Shown here one piece after another: positions 1-5,281 of a DNA stretch of 5,879 nucleotides (position 1 is its first letter; every line of letters starts with the position of its first letter). The DNA lies in assembly GCF_030151805.1 (NCBI RefSeq), contig NZ_JASLCN010000018.1, positions 1-5,879 of the forward strand. Reading direction: 5' to 3'. The stretch is from Fluviicola sp. (lineage in GTDB: Bacteria; Bacteroidota; Bacteroidia; Flavobacteriales_D; Crocinitomicaceae). Made by a program: the position numbers and the translations under genes. The notes beneath the pieces are model-generated. The model was not told where the DNA came from, searched no databases, and worked only from the letters and a program-made list of their open reading frames with translations.

Positions 1-350
1 AATACAACTACGATTACATCTCAGGAAACGGAGTTTGTCCGAATGACACCGCTTTGGTTGTGGTAACCGTTACAAATTGTAACTGGTTGTCAGTAGCTGA
101 AAATGCATTGGAAGCAGTAAACATTTACCCGAACCCTTCCACAGGGTTGGTATATATTGAATCCGGATTCTCTTCTGGCAATTTCGATCTGATCGTGATG
201 GATGTAAATGGCCGCACAATTCAAACGAGTATGAACAGCATTACTTTGGGTACAAACACCATCAACCTGAAAGAGGTTGAAAGAGGTACATACTTCTTCA
301 AATTGTCAAGCGATGATGCTGAAAAAGTGTTTAGAATCGTGATTCAATAA
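1..350 (+). CDS. 3' end of a T9SS-secreted surface protein (5' truncated)
   Basis: The frame is open from the first full codon at position 3 to TAA at 348-350, giving 115 visible residues. The gene enters from outside the window, so no start codon is expected; the TTG at 54 is an internal Leu codon. The visible part begins with the last strand of an Ig-like repeat (YNYDY...GNGVCPND, then NCNW). From about position 111 it is a type A T9SS C-terminal sorting domain: YPNPSTG at 126-146, DVNGRTIQ, then RGTYFFKL and the terminal strand KVFRIVIQ. In this family the domain routes a Sec-exported protein through the T9SS outer-membrane channel and is normally removed by a sortase such as PorU, leaving the protein anchored to surface lipopolysaccharide or released. 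It aligns gap-free with the end of the next gene (90 of 115 residues identical), so the two are paralogs. The function of the missing N-terminal part is unknown. Confidence 0.93.
   Translation, partial: YNYDYISGNGVCPNDTALVVVTVTNCNWLSVAENALEAVNIYPNPSTGLVYIESGFSSGNFDLIVMDVNGRTIQTSMNSITLGTNTINLKEVERGTYFFKLSSDDAEKVFRIVIQ
1..350 (+). repeat. Paralogous direct repeat, copy 1 (coding)
   Basis: This segment aligns with 4613-4962 without any insertion or deletion at a constant offset of 4612 bases. By hand count about 75 of 350 bases differ (roughly 78-79% identity) and 25 of 115 residues differ. Many differences are synonymous third positions, so the copies are not a recent duplication. The left limit is unknown because the window begins inside the repeat. 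Confidence 0.9.
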
Positions 351-376
351 GCGCTTAAAACAAACCAATAACCGTA

Positions 377-410
377 AAAACCCTTCCTGTTTCAGGAGGG
401 GTTTTGTTTT
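377..410 (+). terminator. Rho-independent terminator of the first gene
   Basis: The left arm AAAACCCTTCCTG (377-389) pairs with CAGGAGGGGTTTT (393-405) over 13 bp around a TTT loop, with a single G-U wobble. The right arm ends in T4, followed by G and another T4 (407-410). It lies 27 bases after the stop codon. The stem shares the 9-mer AACCCTTCC with the terminator after the second gene. Confidence 0.9.
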
Positions 411-432
411 AAAAAAATCACATACAGCCTGG

Positions 433-476
433 TTTTGTTTATTTTTTGTGCTTTTTAAGATTTTTTATGTTTTTTT
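433..476. other. Phased T-tracts, candidate intrinsically curved DNA
   Basis: T-runs at 433-436, 442-447, 452-456, 461-466 and 470-476 have centres about 434.5, 444.5, 454, 463.5 and 473, a spacing of 9.5-10 bases and so close to one helical turn. Phased A/T-tracts of 4-7 bases are the classical source of intrinsic DNA curvature. The block lies about 150-190 bases upstream of the second gene's -7 box and just after the first gene's terminator, so it could affect promoter geometry or bind a nucleoid protein; that role is inference. Confidence 0.5.
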
Positions 477-492
477 GGCTATAAGGTTTTTG

Positions 493-534
493 TTCGTTGA
501 AAGGAAAAATTTATTCGTCGAAAGCCTCATTTTA
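493..534. repeat. Two 21-bp near-tandem units, candidate operator
   Basis: TTCGTTGAAAG (493-503) recurs as TTCGTCGAAAG (514-524), differing at one base and starting exactly 21 bases later, about two helical turns. Each core has some dyad symmetry (TTC-GTT-GAA and TTCG-T-CGAA). The ten bases after each core are less alike (5 of 10) but both end in TTTA. A much weaker third copy may begin at 535 (6 of 11 core bases). The unit lies about 100 bases upstream of the -7 box at 623. Two protein-binding sites on one DNA face is a plausible reading, but no known regulator is recognised. Confidence 0.4.
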
Positions 535-560
535 TACAGCGAAGCAACTCCTGTTGACAG

Positions 561-573
561 ATCAATCATTGAT
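561..573. promoter_or_regulatory. 13-bp palindrome ATCAATCATTGAT
   Basis: Perfect 6-bp arms ATCAAT and ATTGAT flank a single C. It ends 49 bases before the -7 box of the second gene, a usual place for an activator or repressor site. A palindrome this short can occur by chance in AT-rich DNA, and no regulator family is assigned. Confidence 0.28.
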
Positions 574-622
574 GCCTGGTCAGCCGTCTTATCCCGCTGA
601 ATTTATCGGTTTAACAAATAAG

Positions 623-630
623 TATCTTTG
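623..630 (+). promoter_or_regulatory. Bacteroidetes -7 promoter box TATCTTTG of the second gene
   Basis: TATCTTTG matches the TAnnTTTG consensus of the primary sigma factor in Bacteroidetes exactly. No clear TTG/TTTG -33 element is visible 17-23 bases upstream. By the usual geometry transcription would start near 633-636, leaving a leader of only about 10-13 bases before the ATG at 646. The in-frame TTG at 628-630 lies inside the box, so it is unlikely to be transcribed from this promoter. Confidence 0.7.
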
Positions 631-645
631 CTGAAACTGATGATT

Positions 646-3600
646 ATGAAGAAAAATTACAAGCAGCCCTTACTGGGGGTTATGTTTGCGTTAGGTATTT
701 TCTCTGTTTCCAATGTCCATTCTCAAGTAGATTTGACAGCAACAGGAGGTACGACAACTGCAACATACACCACAGTAAGTGCAGCATTTGCTGCAGTAAA
801 TGCAGGAACCCACACGGGTACAATTTCAATTAGCATTACCGGAAACACCACAGAACCTGCAGCTCCTGTTGCATTATCTGCAAATGGTGTCGGTACGGCT
901 TCTTTCGCTTCTTTAGCTATTAAACCTACAGTTGCGACTATTATCTCCGGCGCACCGGGTGCAGGAAGCGGGGTTTTAAATTTTAGCGGATCTGATAATG
1001 TAACCATTGACGGTTCCATTACTCCGGGAGGAACAACAAAAGACCTGACTATTCAAAACACAAATGCAGCTTCGTTTACGAACACTGCGGTTATTCGTTT
1101 GATTGGTCAAACAACAGCCGGAACAGGATTGGCACTTAGCAATTTTGTGATCAAAAACAACATCCTTATTGGTAACACACCGGGGAATAACGGTACTTCA
1201 GGAAGTTCTGTTTCTTCATCTTACGGAATCTATGCCGGGGCAAACAATGCAACAACGATGCCTTCAGGTACTTCCGGTGCTGATTATGACAATGTCCTGG
1301 TGGAAAATAACGATATTAAAAAAGCATATATCGGTATTAACTTCTACGGTGCTGCTGCAAATCAGAACGACAACCTGATTATCCGTAGGAATACAATCGG
1401 CTCTACAACTGCCGCTGACCAGATTGGTTACAAAGGAATCATTGCGTACAACACATTAATCGGTTCGATTTCAAACAATACTATCTCCAATATCCAGTTA
1501 AATACTTCTGTAAGCACAGCCGGAATTGAAGTTGGTGGAACATCTGATAACGTGAAAATTTCATCTAACGTAATCAGTTCTATTTACAGTACATCAACAA
1601 GCGGTTACGGTAGTTACGGAATCAACATTGAAGGTGGAAACAATTACATTGTTGACAATAACAGTATTTCTGATATTAAAACCCTTAACTACAGTGCTAC
1701 ATCCCAAACTTATAATGCTTTTGGGATCCGTCTGAACGGAGGAACGGGTCATAAAATTTATTACAACTCAGTTCATCTTTCAGGAAACTATTCTACAGGA
1801 TCTACTGTTGCAGCAAGTGCAGCTCTTGCAGTAGCGTTACCAAGCGTTACCAATTTGGATATCCGAAACAACATCTTCTCTAATGTTATGACTTCTACGG
1901 CAACAGGAGCCAAAGAATTCAGCGCAGTATGGTTCGCAAGCGGATACAATTTCACAAACGCTTCCCTGAACAATAACTATTATGGTATTACGAATGATGC
2001 GATTCACTTAGTTGGAAAAATCGGAACAACTTCCGGAACAGGAAACTATTTGAATTTGAATACATGGAGAGCTATCTCACAAGTAAACAACGTTACGAAT
2101 GATGTGAATTCAGCTCCGATTTCAAATACGCCGGCTCCGTTTACATCCAATACAAACTTATTGCCTTTGACAACTGTTCCGACAGCCATCGAAAGCGGCG
2201 CTTTGGCAATTGCTTCATTGGGTGCTCCCAATTTGGATATTACAGGAGCTACAAGACCGGGAACAGGAACAAATCCTGATATGGGAGCTTACGAATTCTC
2301 CGGAATGACTATTACTTGTCCGCAACCATTATCCATTACAGTTCAATCTGCAACAAACAGCAACGCAAATGTTACATGGACTTCTGCGGGAAGTGAAACA
2401 TCGTGGCAGTTACAATACGGTCCGCAAGGATTCGCATTGGGTTCAGGAACTACTGTATTGACAACTACCAATCCGGGTACAATCTCAGGATTGACTACGC
2501 ATTCATTTTACCAGGTTTATGTAAGAGCCATTTGTGGTGCAGGTGATACATCCTTATGGACTGGTCCTGCTACTTTCAATACGTACAACCAGGCTCCTTT
2601 CATGGAATGGAGATCGGATTGTCCGACTGCAGGATTCATTGATATTGCAACAACCGGAACAGATCTTAACCTGACGGATGATAGTGAGCAAGGAATGACA
2701 CTTCCGTTCCCGATTTTGTACCAGGGTGCTTTAATAACAACTTGTAATATTGGTAACAACGGTGGTATCGCTCTTGGAACAACTACAGCTGATGTTGTAC
2801 CATCTCCGGGAAATATGAACAGCTTAACAGGAAGTTTTATTTACCCTTGGGGTGATGACTTGGATGATGAGTCAGGAAATGTGTACCAGCAAACAATCGG
2901 TACTGCTCCGAACAGAACATTCATCGTTCAGTGGGACAATATCTGTAACTATTCAGGTTCTGCAACAGCTCCAACAGTAACTTTCCAGGTTCAGATTGAT
3001 GAAGCTACAGGAAAAATCTGGTTTGTATATGACGACGTTGTTTTCGGTGCTCCGAACGCTGCAGATGATTACGGTGCGAATGCTGATATCGGTATTTCCG
3101 GACCAATCCAGGACTTTAACGTGTCCAATGACAACGCTGCTTATTTACAAAACAATACGTGTGTGGAATTCTTCTACACAGATTGTCCGAAACCAAAAAA
3201 TGTTGTGACAACTTTCCTAAGTGCTGAAGAAATTACTTTCGGATGGACAGCAGGATTAGCAGCTGAAACAGCATGGATCATTGAATACGGTCCGGCAGGA
3301 TTTACACCGGGAACAGGAACAATTATCAATACAACCAACAGTTTCGCAACAATTACAGGTTTGACTCAGGTAACGAATTACACGCTTTACATCTATGCAC
3401 ATTGTGCAAACGGCGATACTTCTTTGGCTTTGAATCACAACTTCACCACATTGCCTCGTTGTTCAAATCCTACCACATTGGGTGGAACAGCAGCTCCTGA
3501 TTCATTGAAATTGACTTGGGCATGGACTCCATCAAGTATTGTATACCCGGCTCAATCATTCAAAATTCAATACGGAATGACCGGATTCCCATTATATTCT

Positions 3601-4962
3601 GTACCGACTGTTACAGCAAACGGAACGAACTTAGCTGATACAATCTACGACGCGAACTTAATGGCTTCAGGTGTTTACCAATATTATGTACAGGCAGTTT
3701 GTTTAGGTGGAGATACTTCTTCATTTGCAGGACCGTTCACAATTAGAATGCCATTAACAAATGACCTTGTCTGCGCTCCGGAATTGTTACAATTAAACCG
3801 TACTTATACGTTCGACAATGCAGGAGCAACTGTTTCTACAGGTGAAGCAAGTATTGCTCCTCCTGCAACAGGTGCTCAAACTACAACCGGATGGGCAAAC
3901 TCAACCCTGGATGGTACTTTGTGGTATACATTCGTTGCTCCTCCGTCAGGTTCTGTAAGAGTGAACGCTACAGCGATCAGCTACAACGGACAGGCTGCCG
4001 TTTACGCTGTAGCGAACTGTGCAAACTTCAGTACATTTACTTTAAAAGCTGCTAATGACGATGCAATCGGTGGTGGAAGCTCTGCTCCTAACTTCACTGT
4101 TTGTGGATTAACTCCGGGAACCACTTACTACATCATGTATGATAAGTATAGTTCTACTTCAGGAAACTTTAGCCTGAATGTTTCTCCGATCGTATTGGAG
4201 GCAGGGATCATTAATCCGGCAAGCCAGATAACAAATGTTTGTACAGGTGATACGGTTAATTTGTTCAACACAATCATTAATTACAACACAGGTGGAACAT
4301 GGTCTTCTTCGATTCCGGCTGTAAACATAAGCCTTCAGGATTCTTTGTTTATTTCTTCCGGTCTTGCATACCAGACATTCAATCTTCAATACCGTGTAAC
4401 GGAGGGTTGTGCATACGACTCGATTGTTTCACAAGTGAGAATTTTCAAACCGTCAAATGCGGGTCAGGATGGAATCGTCACAGCTTGTAAGAATGAACCT
4501 ATCGACTTATTGGCAGGATTAAACGGAAATACAGATTTGAACGGAGACTGGTATGATACACAAAACAGCCTTATGCCAAACTCTCAGATCACAACTGCAA
4601 ACTTCCCGGGGCAATACAACTACGATTATGTTTCAGGAAACGGAGTTTGTCCGGATGATACGGCAATGGTTATAGTATCTGTTCAGAACTGTAACTGGTT
4701 ATCAGTTGAAGAAAACGCATTGGAAGAAGTGAGCATTTACCCGAACCCTTCTACAGGTTTGGTATATATTGAATCTACATTTGCAACCGGTAGCTTTAAC
4801 TTAACTGTTACCGATATCAATGGACGCACCATCCAAACAGGTACGAAAAGTATTTCTTTGGGTACAAATGCCATCGATTTGAAAGAAGTTGAAAGAGGTA
4901 CATACCTCTTCAAATTGTCAAGTGACAGTGCTGAAAAAGTATTCCGAATCGTGATTCAATAA
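646..4962 (+). CDS. Large modular T9SS surface protein: beta-helix, FN3-like, PPC-like, Ig-like
   Basis: A 1438-residue exported protein, probably an adhesin or glycan-binding surface protein; the role is inferred from its architecture. Residues 1-27 are a signal peptide (MKKNYK, a hydrophobic core, end near VHSQ). About 28-553 form a right-handed parallel beta-helix: Asn recurs near 172, 222, 249, 278, 308, 339, 374, 409 and 444, and the region ends in a PDMGAYEF motif. FN3-like modules at 558-648, 847-938 and 939-1034 share YGP-x-GF and C-x-x-GDTS. A beta-sandwich rich in GNNG and acidic loops (652-846) separates the first two. A PPC-like domain (1039-1182; DGTLWYTF ending 1096) and two Ig-like repeats (about 1186-1349) follow, then a type A T9SS sorting domain (1358-1438; YPNPSTG 1365-1371, ending RIVIQ). 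No catalytic residues are recognised. ATG 646 is chosen over ATG 640 because it starts the MKK signal and has A at -3, -6 and -12; 640 and TTG 628 are in-frame alternatives. Monocistronic, paralogous to the gene upstream. Confidence 0.92.
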   Translation: MKKNYKQPLLGVMFALGIFSVSNVHSQVDLTATGGTTTATYTTVSAAFAAVNAGTHTGTISISITGNTTEPAAPVALSANGVGTASFASLAIKPTVATIISGAPGAGSGVLNFSGSDNVTIDGSITPGGTTKDLTIQNTNAASFTNTAVIRLIGQTTAGTGLALSNFVIKNNILIGNTPGNNGTSGSSVSSSYGIYAGANNATTMPSGTSGADYDNVLVENNDIKKAYIGINFYGAAANQNDNLIIRRNTIGSTTAADQIGYKGIIAYNTLIGSISNNTISNIQLNTSVSTAGIEVGGTSDNVKISSNVISSIYSTSTSGYGSYGINIEGGNNYIVDNNSISDIKTLNYSATSQTYNAFGIRLNGGTGHKIYYNSVHLSGNYSTGSTVAASAALAVALPSVTNLDIRNNIFSNVMTSTATGAKEFSAVWFASGYNFTNASLNNNYYGITNDAIHLVGKIGTTSGTGNYLNLNTWRAISQVNNVTNDVNSAPISNTPAPFTSNTNLLPLTTVPTAIESGALAIASLGAPNLDITGATRPGTGTNPDMGAYEFSGMTITCPQPLSITVQSATNSNANVTWTSAGSETSWQLQYGPQGFALGSGTTVLTTTNPGTISGLTTHSFYQVYVRAICGAGDTSLWTGPATFNTYNQAPFMEWRSDCPTAGFIDIATTGTDLNLTDDSEQGMTLPFPILYQGALITTCNIGNNGGIALGTTTADVVPSPGNMNSLTGSFIYPWGDDLDDESGNVYQQTIGTAPNRTFIVQWDNICNYSGSATAPTVTFQVQIDEATGKIWFVYDDVVFGAPNAADDYGANADIGISGPIQDFNVSNDNAAYLQNNTCVEFFYTDCPKPKNVVTTFLSAEEITFGWTAGLAAETAWIIEYGPAGFTPGTGTIINTTNSFATITGLTQVTNYTLYIYAHCANGDTSLALNHNFTTLPRCSNPTTLGGTAAPDSLKLTWAWTPSSIVYPAQSFKIQYGMTGFPLYSVPTVTANGTNLADTIYDANLMASGVYQYYVQAVCLGGDTSSFAGPFTIRMPLTNDLVCAPELLQLNRTYTFDNAGATVSTGEASIAPPATGAQTTTGWANSTLDGTLWYTFVAPPSGSVRVNATAISYNGQAAVYAVANCANFSTFTLKAANDDAIGGGSSAPNFTVCGLTPGTTYYIMYDKYSSTSGNFSLNVSPIVLEAGIINPASQITNVCTGDTVNLFNTIINYNTGGTWSSSIPAVNISLQDSLFISSGLAYQTFNLQYRVTEGCAYDSIVSQVRIFKPSNAGQDGIVTACKNEPIDLLAGLNGNTDLNGDWYDTQNSLMPNSQITTANFPGQYNYDYVSGNGVCPDDTAMVIVSVQNCNWLSVEENALEEVSIYPNPSTGLVYIESTFATGSFNLTVTDINGRTIQTGTKSISLGTNAIDLKEVERGTYLFKLSSDSAEKVFRIVIQ
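4613..4962 (+). repeat. Paralogous direct repeat, copy 2 (coding)
   Basis: Partner of 1-350, with no gap over 350 bases. It covers the end of the last Ig-like repeat (YNYDYVSGNGVCPDD) and the whole T9SS sorting domain. The longest shared blocks include the 21 bases at 4633-4653 (TCAGGAAACG...TTTGTCCG) and the last 15 bases through the stop codon. Similarity ends at the stop: the bases after TAA are unrelated in the two copies. Confidence 0.9.
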
Positions 4963-4992
4963 ACAAACTGATTGTTTAGTTCATTTTTAGAG

Positions 4993-5024
4993 AACCCTTC
5001 CGTAATATTACGGAAGGGTTTTTT
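4993..5024 (+). terminator. Rho-independent terminator of the large gene
   Basis: AACCCTTCCGTAA (4993-5005) and TTACGGAAGGGTT (5008-5020) are perfect 13-bp complements around TA; in practice the inner A-T pairs would open to form the loop. A run of six T (5019-5024) follows. It lies 30 bases after the stop codon. Read on the minus strand the stem is equally good but lacks a comparable T-run, so it acts mainly for + strand transcription. Confidence 0.94.
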
Positions 5025-5031
5025 GTTGATT

Positions 5032-5058
5032 AATCAATAATTGTAACAATAGTTGATT
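5032..5058. promoter_or_regulatory. 27-bp interrupted dyad centred on A5045
   Basis: The inner arms ATTGT (5040-5044) and ACAAT (5046-5050) flank one A. The outer arms AATCAA (5032-5037) and TTGATT (5053-5058) are exactly equidistant from the same centre, separated from the inner arms by two unpaired positions on each side. In total 11 of 13 base pairs are symmetric. It begins eight bases after the T-run of the terminator and lies about 190 bases upstream of the next -7 box. It could be an operator for the next gene or a weak second hairpin; it has no GC pairs at the stem base and only a single-base loop. Confidence 0.35.
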
Positions 5059-5194
5059 CAAAAATTAACATGACAATTGCTTTATCAATCATAAAAAACA
5101 GGTATTTTAACATTTCATAAAACCCAATAAAACTAAGGCTTTCAGAGCGAAAAAACCATCTACCACGAAAACCTCACCTATTAGGCATTCAACA

Positions 5195-5204
5195 TGTTAT
5201 AACA
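5195..5204. promoter_or_regulatory. 10-bp perfect palindrome TGTTATAACA
   Basis: TGTTATAACA is its own reverse complement and overlaps a second palindrome, AACATGTT (5191-5198), so TGTT/AACA half-sites occur three times in 14 bases. It ends 43 bases before the -7 box at 5248, a position similar to that of the palindrome before the second gene. This is a candidate regulator site only; chance is a real alternative in DNA this AT-rich. Confidence 0.25.
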
Positions 5205-5247
5205 GTAAAAGGAAAAAAAATAATGTATTAATAAACTGTTATTATTT

Positions 5248-5255
5248 TACATTTG
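5248..5255 (+). promoter_or_regulatory. Bacteroidetes -7 promoter box TACATTTG of the third gene
   Basis: TACATTTG is an exact TAnnTTTG match. No clear TTG/TTTG -33 element is seen; TTA at 5228-5230 has a 17-base spacing but is a poor match. Transcription would start near 5258-5261, giving an A-rich leader of about 20-25 bases before ATG 5282, with no Shine-Dalgarno sequence, as is usual in Bacteroidetes. Confidence 0.72.
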
Positions 5256-5281
5256 CCTAAACATCTACTAAATTAAAACTT

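Larger units (their letters stand above)
4963..5281. other. 319-base AT-rich intergenic region
   Basis: No convincing gene is seen here on either strand. Besides the terminator at its left end and the -7 box at its right end, it holds several short palindromes: TTGATTAATCAA (5026-5037), the interrupted dyad at 5032-5058, TGTTATAACA (5195-5204) and TATTAATA (5226-5233). The stretch 5100-5190 shows no structure that I can support. Confidence 0.6.

Noticed and set aside
54..56. TTG as a start codon for a 98-residue small protein
   Set aside because: The frame is open back to position 3 and the upstream residues match the paralog at 4615-4665, so this is an internal Leu codon of a truncated gene.
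554..559. TTGACA resembling a sigma70 -35 box
   Set aside because: No TATAAT-like box lies 16-18 bases downstream, and Bacteroidetes use a different consensus, which is present at 623-630.
580..600. TCAGC/GCTGA inverted repeat before the -7 box
   Set aside because: Five-base arms with an 11-base spacer are too weak to support a site or a hairpin.
628..630. TTG as start of the large protein
   Set aside because: It lies within the TATCTTTG promoter box and would only add residues ahead of a normal MKK signal peptide.
723..1019. 98-residue open frame on the minus strand
   Set aside because: It lies wholly opposite the signal and beta-helix coding sequence, has no recognisable motif or promoter box, and reads as low-complexity Val/Ala/Pro, as expected for an antisense shadow.
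729..2304. Pectate lyase or other polysaccharide-degrading activity for the beta-helix
   Set aside because: The fold alone is shared by many non-enzymes, and I cannot identify the acidic/Arg catalytic cluster of pectate lyases or other known beta-helix enzymes.
561..5092. Shared 9-mer ATCAATCAT at 561-569 and 5084-5092, both preceded by TGACA
   Set aside because: A 9-mer shared between two AT-rich gaps of about 300 bases is expected by chance fairly often; the spacing to TGACA and to the promoters differs.
5217..5248. AAAATAAT/ATTATTTT inverted arms around the third promoter
   Set aside because: The arms are pure A/T low-complexity sequence with a 16-base spacer; such matches are common in this composition.
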